This document shows positions 56,476 through 64,000 of a DNA stretch of 64,000 nt, one piece after another. Within the stretch, counting starts at the first letter, position 1. Each line of letters opens with the position of its first letter. Made by a program: the position numbers and the translations under genes. Below the pieces are notes generated by a model. That model made no database searches. It saw only the letters and a list, made by a program, of their open reading frames with translations, and had not been told where the DNA came from. This DNA is from Enterococcus phoeniculicola ATCC BAA-412 (GTDB lineage: Bacteria > Bacillota > Bacilli > Lactobacillales > Enterococcaceae): NCBI RefSeq assembly GCF_000407505.1, contig NZ_ASWE01000004.1, forward strand, positions 310,001 to 374,000, written 5' to 3'.

Positions 56476-56824
56476 TCGCGTAAATTGTAATTTATTTTGA
56501 GCGTTTCATATAAATAGAGTGCAAGCAGGAGATATCTAAAAACAATAAAAATAGTTTGAAAAAATGATAAAAAGAACGCTTTATTTAAGTTTTTTGAATA
56601 GGTGAATTTAGCGTGGAAAATTAAAAGGATAAATTGATACGCTGTAACTGCGCCAATCCAAGAAGAGTAGAGTGATATAGTTTATTCTTATCATTTACAA
56701 ATATGTTCGAATTGCATAAATTGTGATGTTTTGAACAAGATGCGGATTGGTTGATTTCAAAAGAAAAATGAGTATACTACGTTCTTAGAGCCTAAGAAAC
56801 TTTTGTGAATGGAGTGTATATAAT
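56476..56824. other. AT-rich intergenic spacer
   Basis: About 350 nt without a recognisable gene, repeat or structured element. The end carries GGAGTG as a binding site for the small gene at 56825. Confidence 0.4.
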
Positions 56825-56968
56825 ATGGAAAAAGCAAACGAATCAATGGAGAAAGAACTTCACGTACGTATTCAAAAATTAGTAGAGGAATACGGACTAA
56901 CGAATGTGACGAAGGCAGTTGAAGTTGAAAATCAGATTGCTTCTTATTCGCAAACATTAAAAAAATAA
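56825..56968 (+). CDS. Small hypothetical protein (47 residues)
   Basis: Reads MEKANESMEKELHVRIQKL then VEEYGLTNVTKAVEVENQI. It is highly charged and helical, with a plausible binding site GGAGTG about 10 nt before ATG 56825. The frame shows normal third-base bias toward A/T. Function unknown. It precedes folA by 70 nt and could share its transcript. Confidence 0.6.
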   Translation: MEKANESMEKELHVRIQKLVEEYGLTNVTKAVEVENQIASYSQTLKK

Positions 56969-57038
56969 CGAGTGAAAACAGCGATATATAAAGGAAAATG
57001 AAGGATTGAAAATAGCTATAAAGTGAGGAGAAACAGTG

Positions 57039-57551
57039 ATGTTTTTATCTATGTGGGCACAAGATCGAAAGGGATTAATTGGCAAAGATGGGTTACTCCC
57101 TTGGCGTTTACCAAATGATATGCAATTTTTTCAAGAGCATACAATGAATTCTTTACTGGCAATGGGAAGAAAAACGTATGAAGGAATGGATTATCGAAGT
57201 GAGAAATATCGCCATATCTTTGTTTTAACTCAACAAGAAACGTTTCCTGTTCGACAAAATGCGGAAGTTGTTTCATCAATAGATAAGCTGGTTGAACTGT
57301 CAAAACAAACAGACGAAGATATTTATGTTTCAGGGGGAAGTCGTATATTTAAAGAAATGCTTCCCTATACTTCAGTTATTTGGCGAACACTTATAGATGC
57401 AGAGTTCGATGGAGATACGTATATTGAAGAGATGGACTTTTCTGAATTTGAATTAGAAGAGGAAATACAGGGAATTCTTGATGAAGAAAATCATTATCCA
57501 CATGTTTTTCAAAAATGGGTCAGAAAACCAGAATTTCCTGTGAACAATTAA
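57039..57551 (+). CDS. folA: Dihydrofolate reductase
   Basis: FolA reduces dihydrofolate to tetrahydrofolate and is the trimethoprim target. The 170-residue protein has AQDRKGLIGKDGLLPWRLPNDM with the substrate Trp and Asp region, GRKTYE and VSGGSRIFKEML. ATG 57039 follows AGGAG by 8 nt; a GTG at 57036 is adjacent. Unlike in many lactobacillales, thyA is not next to it. Confidence 0.94.
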   Translation: MFLSMWAQDRKGLIGKDGLLPWRLPNDMQFFQEHTMNSLLAMGRKTYEGMDYRSEKYRHIFVLTQQETFPVRQNAEVVSSIDKLVELSKQTDEDIYVSGGSRIFKEMLPYTSVIWRTLIDAEFDGDTYIEEMDFSEFELEEEIQGILDEENHYPHVFQKWVRKPEFPVNN

Positions 57552-57668
57552 CAGAATGTGGTGATTTTTCGTGAATTGTGCAAATATGATTTTTGTGTGA
57601 ATTCATCAGAGAAAGATTGCCATTTTCTTTTTTTTTCGATACCATTCAGTAAGGGAGTGGACGAACGT

Positions 57669-58226
57669 ATGGAGAAAAAGAAACTTAGAGAACAAAAGAT
57701 TCAACAACTAAAAGAATTGAACCAATTTTCTGAAAGAAAAAAGGAAAAAGAAGCCTATATATTAGCCCAGCTCTTTGAAAGTGAGTCATGGAAATCAGCA
57801 AAATCTGTTGCCGCCGTGATTTCGTTAGGATTTGAATTTGACACAAGCGAGATTTTTGCCAGAGGCTGGCAAGAAAACAAGCAAATGGCTGCACCAAAAT
57901 CTTTTCCAAAAGGGAAAATGGTGTTTTACGAAACGAACTCAGACACTGTACATACGATTTCAGCATTTGGAGTAAAAGAACCTGATTCAACAAAAGAGGT
58001 TATGCCAGATGAATTAGAGTTAATTATTGTGCCTGGGTTAGTATTTTCAAAATCAGGGTATCGAATTGGTTTTGGCGGAGGCTACTATGATCGTTATTTA
58101 TCAAATTACAGAGGAAATACCTGTAGCCTTGTATTTGAAGAACAGTTCCACGAGGACTGGACGTTTGAAACATTCGACGTACCTGTCGCTCATCTATTTA
58201 CGGATAGTAAAGGAGTAGATTTATGA
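57669..58226 (+). CDS. 5-formyltetrahydrofolate cyclo-ligase
   Basis: This 185-residue enzyme converts 5-formyl-THF to 5,10-methenyl-THF. The family motif is GYRIGFGGGYYDRYLS near residue 135, and KKKLREQKI opens the protein. ATG 57669 follows AAGGGAG; the frame is open back to 57558 without a binding site. It stands near folA, forming a small folate pair, and overlaps the rhomboid gene by 4 bp. Confidence 0.92.
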   Translation: MEKKKLREQKIQQLKELNQFSERKKEKEAYILAQLFESESWKSAKSVAAVISLGFEFDTSEIFARGWQENKQMAAPKSFPKGKMVFYETNSDTVHTISAFGVKEPDSTKEVMPDELELIIVPGLVFSKSGYRIGFGGGYYDRYLSNYRGNTCSLVFEEQFHEDWTFETFDVPVAHLFTDSKGVDL

Positions 58227-58924
58227 ATTATCAACAACAAATGAAACTAAAGCGGTGGTTAAATAAACCGTTATTAACCTACACGTTCTTAGCAATTCAA
58301 ACAATCGTGTTTTTATTAATGTTTTTATCACCGGCTATGGATAACTGGTTTTATAGCACTGGAACGATGTTTGGCCCGCGTGTCGCGATTTTACACGAGT
58401 ATTGGCGGTTTATTACTCCTATGTTTATTCATTTTGGTTTATCACATTATGCCTTGAATTCTGTGGTCTTGTATTTTATGGGTACTCAGATTGAGAATAT
58501 CTATGGCCATGGCAGATTTTTATTTATCTACTTACTGAGTGGGTTTATGGGGAATATGGCGAGTTTTGCATTTAATAGTCCACAAACAGTCGCAGCAGGA
58601 TCAAGCACGGCTTTATTCGGTATGTTTGGGGCCTTTCTCATTTTAGGTGTTCACTTTAAGGAAAATATGGCTATACAAGGAATGGTTCGACAGTTTGCGC
58701 TATTTGTGGGAATGAGCCTGTTATTTGGTCTATTTGATAGTACAATTGATATGTGGGGACACATTGGCGGAATTATTGGTGGATTACTACTTGGAAGTGC
58801 AATTGCACTTCCAAAACAACAAGAAAGGTACTCCATTCATGAACGAATTATTGCAGGTGGGATTTTTGCTTTTCTTATTGTGATTCTCTTTTTGTTAGGT
58901 ATAAGAAAATATGGTCTGATATAG
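58223..58924 (+). CDS. Rhomboid family intramembrane serine protease
   Basis: This 233-residue protein has six or seven membrane segments and the catalytic Ser128 in AGSSTALFG (usual form GxSG, here GSST) and His180 in MWGHIGG. The HYALN motif is at about residue 75. It cleaves other membrane proteins; B. subtilis YqgP also sits by yqgQ and glcK. It overlaps the cyclo-ligase gene by 4 bp. Confidence 0.9.
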   Translation: MNYQQQMKLKRWLNKPLLTYTFLAIQTIVFLLMFLSPAMDNWFYSTGTMFGPRVAILHEYWRFITPMFIHFGLSHYALNSVVLYFMGTQIENIYGHGRFLFIYLLSGFMGNMASFAFNSPQTVAAGSSTALFGMFGAFLILGVHFKENMAIQGMVRQFALFVGMSLLFGLFDSTIDMWGHIGGIIGGLLLGSAIALPKQQERYSIHERIIAGGIFAFLIVILFLLGIRKYGLI

Positions 58925-59476
58925 AAAACAACTGTCGTGTAAAAAACATATTCTTAGCGAGTTGTTAAACTATTTAAAAAAAGAAATCAAAACAAAAGCT
59001 GCGAGCGCTAAAAACGTGCTGGTTTTCTCTCTATTTTATAGAGATGAGTGAACGCACCAGCTATGTTCCAAAAGTCATTGTTTTCCCGTCGTTTATTAAT
59101 ATTTTACGAGGGTGGGGTATAACTTAATTAGTTATGTCCCACCTTCCTCTTTTTTCTATTTTTATAAAAAGTAGGAGAATAAAAATTTTTAAAGACCAGT
59201 GTTTTTGTTCATTGGAAAGAGCGTGTACGACTTTTTACTAAAAGGATTGAGTTGCTTGCAGAATAAGAGCTAATTTCTTTTTCTATATCTTCGTATATTG
59301 TTCGTTTTTTTTCTCAGATAGCTAAGGAAAAACCTAAGATTTTTTGTTATACTAGATAAGGTAGTTTTTTATTTTGAAAAAAATTGAACAAACAGATGAA
59401 GAGGTTTGGAAAAGTATAGAAATAGCATTGTAAAAGGTAGGACTAGTCTTGTATAATGTTCAAGGAAGTGCGAAAA
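58925..59476. other. Intergenic region with a dispersed-repeat copy
   Basis: Upstream of yqgQ. It contains the terminator-like repeat at 59111-59150. Between the repeat and yqgQ the sequence is AT-rich with poly-T tracts, with no gene. Confidence 0.6.
59111..59156 (+). terminator. Terminator-like dispersed repeat, copy b
   Basis: GGTGGGGTATAAC pairs with GTTATGTCCCACC (7-nt loop), then TTCCTCTTTTTT. Compared with copy a, an A-U pair has become G-C on both sides of the stem. Confidence 0.75.
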
Positions 59477-59689
59477 ATGGAAAGCTTATATGATGTACAA
59501 CAACTATTTAAACAATTTGGCATCTATATCTATGTGGGTGCAAGAATTTACGATATTGAACTGATGACAATTGAGTTGAAAAACCTTTACGAAGGTCGAC
59601 TGATTGATAAGGATACGTATATGACTGCATGGCGAATCTTAAAACGAGAGCATCACATTGAAGAAAGCCGACAGAAAGGAAAATACTGA
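59477..59689 (+). CDS. yqgQ: YqgQ family protein (DUF910)
   Basis: This 70-residue helical protein (MESLYDVQQLFKQFGIYIYV) is of the DUF910/YqgQ family, found next to glucokinase in many Firmicutes; its structure is known but not its function. ATG 59477 follows AAGGAAG by 8 nt. The stop TGA overlaps the glcK start by one base (TGATG). Confidence 0.88.
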   Translation: MESLYDVQQLFKQFGIYIYVGARIYDIELMTIELKNLYEGRLIDKDTYMTAWRILKREHHIEESRQKGKY

Positions 59690-60654
59690 TGGACAAGAAG
59701 ATTATTGGGATTGATTTAGGTGGAACAACAGCAAAATTTGCGATTTTAACTATGGATGGTGAAATTCAGCAAAAATGGAGTATTGATACAAACATTTTAG
59801 ATGAAGGAAGTCATATTGTACCGGAGATTGTAGAATCAATTAATCACCGTTTAAATCTTTACAACATGACGAGTGAAGATTTCATTGGTATTGGTATGGG
59901 GACACCGGGAAGTGTAGACTTAGAAAAAGGAACAGTCATCGGTGCCTATAATTTAAATTGGGCGACTTTACAGCCTGTAAAAGAGCTGATTGAAAAAGGA
60001 ACAAAGATTCCATTTGCCTTAGACAATGACGCCAATGTTGCAGCGTTAGGAGAACGTTGGAAAGGTGCCGGAGAAAATGATCCGGACGTAATTTTTATCA
60101 CGTTAGGAACCGGCGTTGGCGGGGGAATCATTGCTGAAGGAAAATTATTGCACGGAACGGCAGGTTGTGCGGGAGAAGTGGGTCATGTAACGGTTGATCC
60201 TAATGGTTTTGAGTGTACATGTGGAAAACGCGGCTGCCTTGAAACGGTTTCAAGTGCAACTGGTGTTGTTCGCGTAGCACGCCATTTAGCGGAAGAATAC
60301 GTGGGTGATTCTAAAATAAAAGCATTGTTAGATGATGGTGAAGAAGTGACAAGTAAAGATATTTTTGAATATGCGCAAGCAGAGGACCCATTTGCATTAA
60401 TGGTTGTCGATAAGGTTTGCTTCTATTTAGGTTTAGCATGCGGGAACTTAGGAAATACGTTAAATCCATCAAGTATTGTTTTAGGTGGCGGGGTTTCTGC
60501 GGCGGGAGAATTTTTACGCTCACGTGTGGAAAATTATTTTAAAGAATTTACGTTCCCGCAAGTACGAAATAGCACAAAAATTAAATTAGCTGAATTGGGA
60601 AATGAAGCAGGTGTAATTGGTGCTGCCTCACTTGCTTTACAATTTGATAAATAG
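59689..60654 (+). CDS. glcK: ROK family glucokinase
   Basis: This 321-residue enzyme phosphorylates glucose with ATP. It has the ATP-binding GIDLGGTTAKFAIL, the substrate/metal region TLGTGVGGGIIAEG and the zinc motif CTCGKRGCLE of ROK kinases. It overlaps yqgQ by one base and is followed 15 nt later by a rhodanese gene. It serves sugars freed internally, such as trehalose or galactose-derived glucose. Confidence 0.94.
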   Translation: MDKKIIGIDLGGTTAKFAILTMDGEIQQKWSIDTNILDEGSHIVPEIVESINHRLNLYNMTSEDFIGIGMGTPGSVDLEKGTVIGAYNLNWATLQPVKELIEKGTKIPFALDNDANVAALGERWKGAGENDPDVIFITLGTGVGGGIIAEGKLLHGTAGCAGEVGHVTVDPNGFECTCGKRGCLETVSSATGVVRVARHLAEEYVGDSKIKALLDDGEEVTSKDIFEYAQAEDPFALMVVDKVCFYLGLACGNLGNTLNPSSIVLGGGVSAAGEFLRSRVENYFKEFTFPQVRNSTKIKLAELGNEAGVIGAASLALQFDK

Positions 60655-60669
60655 AAAGGTTTGAAATAA

Positions 60670-61071
60670 ATGTCTGTATGGTTAAAAATAGATATTGTAT
60701 TAATTGCAATTGTGTTAGTTATTGTAGGATATGAATTGTATATTCGTATGATGGGGAAACGCTCAGCAACAATGTTGACAGAAGAAGAGTTTCGTGAAGG
60801 AATGCGAAAGGCGCAAATTATTGACGTTCGTGAAAAAGATATGTTTGATGCTGGTCATATTTTAGGGGCTAGAAACATTCCTTACAGCGTGTTGAAACAA
60901 TCGTATGGGTCCATTCGTAAGGATCAGCCTGTTTATGTTTATGACCAAAAGAAAAGCTTGAGTATCCGCGCAGCATCAAAATTACGTAAAGAAGGATACA
61001 AAGAGATTTATCTTCTTAAGGGCGGCTATGATAGCTGGACTGGAAAGATTAAGAAAAAAACATCCTATTAA
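60670..61071 (+). CDS. Membrane-anchored rhodanese-like protein
   Basis: This 133-residue protein has one N-terminal membrane helix (residues 5-24) and a rhodanese domain starting DVREKDMFDAGHILGARNIPY. The usual catalytic Cys position reads VYVYDQKKSLS, so the Cys is missing and the domain is probably inactive as a sulfurtransferase. It closes the yqgQ-glcK operon, as the YqgS-type gene does in related genomes. Confidence 0.85.
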   Translation: MSVWLKIDIVLIAIVLVIVGYELYIRMMGKRSATMLTEEEFREGMRKAQIIDVREKDMFDAGHILGARNIPYSVLKQSYGSIRKDQPVYVYDQKKSLSIRAASKLRKEGYKEIYLLKGGYDSWTGKIKKKTSY

Positions 61072-61155
61072 ATAAGTAGAATAGAGAATGAAAGCGACTG
61101 GTTGTTAGGACCAACGGACTAAGCTTCTCTAGACTAAAAAGGGAATTTGGAGAGG

Positions 61156-61194
61156 GGTCGGGCAGAAGTGTTCAGCTCCGAGAAGTAAGAAGGA
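61156..61194. repeat. Dispersed intergenic repeat, family 2, copy 2
   Basis: GTGTTCAGCTCCGAGAAGTAA core, about 80 percent identical to 29104-29142. Confidence 0.75.
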
Positions 61195-61303
61195 ATTCAC
61201 GAAGATTGCTCCTTAAATCTTTGGGATTAAGTAGGTACGTTTCTACATCTATTTTTTTCAGAAGTAGTGTGTCAAACACACCAAGTAGGTATAGCTTACT
61301 TTC

Positions 61304-61338
61304 GAAGCCTTCAACTCACTCATGTTTCATGTTTAGAA
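61304..61338. repeat. Dispersed intergenic repeat, family 3, copy 2
   Basis: GAAGCCTTCAACTCA at the left and TCATG plus TTAGAA at the right match 4685-4719 (GAAGCCTTCAACTCAAGT ... TAGAA). Confidence 0.7.
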
Positions 61339-61340
61339 AA

Positions 61341-61382
61341 GGTGAGACATAACTTAACTAGTTATGTCTCACCTTCTTTTTG
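61341..61382 (+). terminator. Terminator-like dispersed repeat, copy c
   Basis: GGTGAGACATAAC pairs perfectly with GTTATGTCTCACC (13 bp, 7-nt loop), then TTCTTTTT. Confidence 0.8.
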
Positions 61383-61492
61383 ACTCTGTACGTATCTTTA
61401 AGGTGTGTTTTATACTCTTATAAACATAATTGAGCAATTGCTTTTGTAAAATATTCAGAAAATGCTTATGATAGGAGAGTGAGGTGAAGACC

Positions 61493-61843
61493 ATGTTACA
61501 GATAAAACGTGTATATGAAGAGCCGTCAAAAGAAGATGGTTATCGGATATTGGTAGATCGTTTGTGGCCGAGAGGTATATCAAAAGAGCGTGCCCAGCTA
61601 GACGAGTGGTTAAAAGAAGTGGGACCAAGTAACGAGCTTAGAAAATGGTTTCATCATGAGCCTGAAAAATTTGATGTATTTAAAGAAAAATATGCAGATG
61701 AATTAGGAGCAGGAAAGGCGAAAGAAGCATTCAGCCATCTACAAACACTTGTTGCTAAGCACCAAAATGTGACTCTAGTCTATGGGGCAAAAGATACCCT
61801 CGATAATCAGGCGGTTTGTTTAAAAGAGTGGTTAGAGAAATAA
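61493..61843 (+). CDS. DUF488 family protein
   Basis: This 116-residue protein has the family motifs RVYEEPSKEDGYRILVDRLWPRGISKE and VTLVYGAKD. DUF488 proteins have no settled activity. ATG 61493 follows GAGGTGA by 5-6 nt; a GTG at 61484 would overlap the binding site. Its stop lies two bases before a long hairpin that separates it from the convergent DUF3042 gene. Confidence 0.85.
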   Translation: MLQIKRVYEEPSKEDGYRILVDRLWPRGISKERAQLDEWLKEVGPSNELRKWFHHEPEKFDVFKEKYADELGAGKAKEAFSHLQTLVAKHQNVTLVYGAKDTLDNQAVCLKEWLEK

Positions 61844-61844
61844 A

Positions 61845-61935
61845 AAAACATCCATTACACAGCATATAAGCAAGGAGTCTAAAAGAAATTTCTTTTGGAT
61901 GAACTCGTCTTAAAGCTGGTAATGGATGTTTTTAA
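61845..61935. terminator. Long hairpin between DUF488 and DUF3042 genes
   Basis: Outer arms AACATCCATTAC and GTAATGGATGTT are complementary, extended by CAGC/GCTG and AAG/CTT. An inner stem GAGT/ACTC with AAAAGAAA/TTTCTTTT makes a cruciform-like tip. The A and T runs at both edges fit a bidirectional terminator that fills the whole 92-nt gap. Confidence 0.8.
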
Positions 61936-62103
61936 TTAGCGAGAAACACGTTTTCTCATCGCTTTTTTGCGATTTTCTTCAATCATTGATTCTTTTTCAT
62001 CGATTGGATCAATCACTGTTTTTTTAATCGTTGCGACAGCGCCGGCTACAGCAGCCACTGTTGCAAGACTTCCAACAAGAAGTCCAGATACAAATTTTTT
62101 CAT
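61936..62103 (-). CDS. DUF3042 family protein
   Basis: This 55-residue protein begins MKKFVSGLLVGSLATVAAVAG, a hydrophobic N-terminal helix, followed by a charged tail ending KAMRKRVSR. It matches the small DUF3042 family of enterococci and lactobacilli. Start at ATG 62103, behind GAGGTG; an upstream frame to 62124 lacks support. Its stop touches the long hairpin. Confidence 0.85.
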   Translation of the reverse strand: MKKFVSGLLVGSLATVAAVAGAVATIKKTVIDPIDEKESMIEENRKKAMRKRVSR

Positions 62104-62207
62104 AGCGCACACCTCTTCATACAATTATTAGTCTACTCTTTTATTATGGAGGAAAAGGTAAAAAAAAACCAGTAGAATGATTAATATGAAATCGGTTTAT
62201 TTTTTTC

Positions 62208-62236
62208 TTGTAAAAATTTAGTAAATATTTTATAAT
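62208..62236 (+). promoter_or_regulatory. galK promoter
   Basis: TTGTAA (62208-62213) and TATAAT (62231-62236) are 17 nt apart. Confidence 0.8.
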
Positions 62237-62249
62237 ATATTTACTAAAT
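62216..62249. promoter_or_regulatory. Operator-like palindrome around the galK -10
   Basis: ATTTAGTAAATA (62216-62227) and TATTTACTAAAT (62238-62249) are exact reverse complements. Each contains a TTTASTAAA word that is nearly self-palindromic. The -10 lies between them, so a bound repressor (for example a GalR-type protein) would block the promoter. Confidence 0.75.
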
Positions 62250-62267
62250 AAAAAACGAGGTGTTCAT

Positions 62268-63431
62268 ATGCTAGAAGAATTGCATAACGAGTTTCAGCAA
62301 CTATTTGATGGCGAGACAGCAACAGGTGAATATTTTGCACCAGGTAGAATCAACTTAATTGGAGAACATACAGATTACAATGGCGGCTATGTATTTCCTG
62401 CATCTATTACAATCGGGACATACGGATTGGCGCGTAAAAGAGAAGATCAAATGATTCGACTTTATTCAAAAAACTTTGAACAATTAGGGAGAATTGAATT
62501 TTCACTAGAGGATTTGTCTTATAACAAGAAAGATGACTGGGCAAATTATCCTAAGGGAGTGATTGCCTATTTAATTGAAGATGGCTATCAAATAACTTCT
62601 GGTATGGATATCTTGGTCTATGGAACGATTCCAAACGGGGCGGGTCTTTCCTCGTCAGCTTCTATTGAACTGCTTACCGGAGTAATTGTAAGAGATTTGT
62701 TTGACTTACCTGTTGAAATGTTAGACTTAGTAAAATTAGGAAAACGTGTAGAAAATCAATTTATTGGCGTGAATTCAGGTATTATGGATCAATTTGCGAT
62801 TGGTATGGGACAAAAAGATCATGCTTTATTGTTAGATACTAATACTCTTTCTTACGAAGTCGTTCCAGCAGCTTTTGGGGATTATGTTGTGGCAATTATG
62901 AATACAAATAAACGACGCGAGTTAGCTGATTCAAAATATAATGAACGACGTGGGGAATGTGAAGAAGCTCTTCAACGATTACAGAAAAAATTACCCATTC
63001 AAAGTCTAGGAGAGTTAGACGAAGAGACATTTTATGCAAATACTCAGCTGATTGATGATGAAATACTGATTCGACGTGCAAAACATGCGGTGATGGAAAA
63101 TCAACGGACATTGAAAGCGAAGAAGGCCTTACAAGCTAATGATTTAGAAACTTTTGGTCAACTTTTAAATGCGTCTCATCAGTCACTAAAAGAAGATTAT
63201 GAAGTAACTGGAGTGGAGCTAGATACGTTAGTTGCTGCAGCACAAGTACAACCAGGTGTACTAGGTGCGCGAATGACAGGGGCAGGTTTTGGAGGATGCG
63301 CGATTGCACTTGTTAAAGAAACAGCTTTACCAGAGTTTATGGAAACTGTTGGAAACCTCTATAAAGAAAAAATTGGCTATTCTGCAGACTTTTATAAAGC
63401 AAGCATTGATGATGGCGCTAGAAAACTGTAA
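62268..63431 (+). CDS. galK: Galactokinase
   Basis: GalK makes galactose-1-phosphate from galactose and ATP, the first Leloir step. The 387-residue GHMP kinase has the signature [20 protein letters not shown], the ATP loop [15 protein letters not shown] and the C-terminal [28 protein letters not shown] precedes ATG 62268. galE follows 44 nt on, so the Leloir operon runs out of the window. Confidence 0.97.
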   Translation: MLEELHNEFQQLFDGETATGEYFAPGRINLIGEHTDYNGGYVFPASITIGTYGLARKREDQMIRLYSKNFEQLGRIEFSLEDLSYNKKDDWANYPKGVIAYLIEDGYQITSGMDILVYGTIPNGAGLSSSASIELLTGVIVRDLFDLPVEMLDLVKLGKRVENQFIGVNSGIMDQFAIGMGQKDHALLLDTNTLSYEVVPAAFGDYVVAIMNTNKRRELADSKYNERRGECEEALQRLQKKLPIQSLGELDEETFYANTQLIDDEILIRRAKHAVMENQRTLKAKKALQANDLETFGQLLNASHQSLKEDYEVTGVELDTLVAAAQVQPGVLGARMTGAGFGGCAIALVKETALPEFMETVGNLYKEKIGYSADFYKASIDDGARKL

Positions 63432-63475
63432 GATAAAGAAGGAAGTATTTCATAACAAAGGAGACGAAATATATT

Positions 63476-64000
63476 ATGTCAATTTTAGTTCTAGGAGGAG
63501 CCGGTTATATCGGTTCTCATGCAGTAAATCAATTAGTATCAAAAGGCTATGATGTAGTTGTTATCGATAATTTATTAACTGGGCACAAACAAGCGATTCA
63601 TCCAAAGGCACGTTTTTATGAAGGGGATGTCAGAGATAAGGCATTTGTTCAAAGTGTTTTCAAAAAAGAAGCGATTGAAGGCGTGATTCATTTTGCGGCA
63701 AGCTCTTTAGTGGGTGAATCTGTTGAAAAGCCATTGGACTATTTTAATAATAATGTTTATGGCATGCAGATTCTTCTTGAAGTAATGGAAGAATTTAAGG
63801 TGAAAAATATAGTCTTTTCTTCTACTGCTGCAACGTATGGCGAACCTGAGCAAACCCCAATACGAGAAACAACGCCTACCAATCCTAAGAATCCTTACGG
63901 TGAAAGTAAGCTAATGATGGAAAAAATGATGAAATGGTGTGACAATGCATACGGCATGCGTTATGTAGCATTGCGCTATTTCAATGTGGCGGGAGCAAAA
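63476..64000 (+). CDS. galE: UDP-glucose 4-epimerase, 3' part beyond the window
   Basis: GalE interconverts UDP-glucose and UDP-galactose. The first 175 codons are present, about half of the usual 330. Visible are the NAD motif [15 protein letters not shown], the [10 protein letters not shown] stretch that carries the catalytic Ser/Thr region, and the YGESK Tyr-Lys pair. AAAGGAGAC precedes ATG 63476. The gene is cut by the window end, not by mutation. Confidence 0.96.
   Translation, partial: MSILVLGGAGYIGSHAVNQLVSKGYDVVVIDNLLTGHKQAIHPKARFYEGDVRDKAFVQSVFKKEAIEGVIHFAASSLVGESVEKPLDYFNNNVYGMQILLEVMEEFKVKNIVFSSTAATYGEPEQTPIRETTPTNPKNPYGESKLMMEKMMKWCDNAYGMRYVALRYFNVAGAK

Larger units (their letters stand above)
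61072..61492. other. Intergenic region rich in dispersed repeats
   Basis: It contains the family 2 repeat (61156-61194), the family 3 repeat (61304-61338) and terminator-like copy c (61341-61382). A GTGTGTC/ACACAC hairpin lies near 61268-61282. No gene is visible. Confidence 0.7.

Noticed and set aside
1-64000. CRISPR array, prophage, plasmid replication or transfer genes
   Set aside because: No regularly spaced repeats, cas genes, phage structural genes, integrases or replication proteins are present.

Overview
The window reads as chromosomal DNA of a low-GC Gram-positive coccus, most likely an Enterococcus or close relative. Supporting signs are AT-rich intergenic DNA, strong AGGAGG-type ribosome binding sites, a type II fatty acid operon headed by a MarR-type FabT, ClpE under a CtsR-type operator, a threonine T-box, and small families typical of this order (YkuJ, DUF1827, YqgQ, DUF3042). 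Species cannot be fixed from the sequence alone. No rRNA, tRNA, CRISPR array, prophage or intact mobile element is visible.

Layout. 1-7.4 kb: an AI-2E-type membrane permease, a CNNM/HlyC-type protein, release factor 3, a membrane-anchored XRE regulator and an Mga/PRD-like regulator. 7.6-17.2 kb: a DUF1827 protein and clpE (minus strand), then ptsH-ptsI, a family 4 glycosyltransferase, a beta-hydroxyacid dehydrogenase, ykuJ and a stand-alone UvrC-like GIY-YIG nuclease. 17.5-26.2 kb: one fatty acid synthesis operon, fabT-fabH-acpP-fabD-fabG-fabF-accB-fabZ-accC-accD-accA, behind FabT-type palindromes. The enoyl-ACP reductase gene fabK, which E. faecalis carries between acpP and fabD, is absent. 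26.5-28.9 kb: a polar amino acid ABC importer. 29.2-36.4 kb: a ribosome-assembly and tRNA cluster (yqeG, yqeH, yhbY, nadD, yqeK, rsfS, yqeM, tmcAL, a methyltransferase, yebC).

36.4-38.9 kb is a scrap zone: an ISL3-family transposase relic, a YbaK-type deacylase gene, a decayed reading frame, and a likely stand-alone structured RNA with its own promoter, cre-like site and terminator. 38.9-46.7 kb holds an unrecognised protein, helD, a YdcF protein, an ANT(6)-like adenylyltransferase, a P1B-type metal ATPase, an ASCH protein and a tautomerase. 46.8-52.4 kb: T-box plus thrS, a class B penicillin-binding protein, glutathione peroxidase and L33. 52.6-57 kb is accessory: a lipoprotein, gene debris, an acyltransferase, a racemase and a small hypothetical. 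57-61.1 kb: folate genes, rhomboid protease, yqgQ, glucokinase and a rhodanese. 61.5-64 kb: DUF488, DUF3042 and the start of a galactose operon (galK, galE cut by the window end).

The least expected observation is that two genes, the ABC-importer ATPase and rsfS, have no ATG, GTG or TTG where homology puts the first codon. Both instead show AUA placed exactly 8 nt after AGGAGG, behind the same spacer GRATTATC. Other points of interest are the unassigned RNA, the missing fabK, a hairpin between acpP and fabD, and a dispersed terminator-like repeat whose copies show compensatory base changes.
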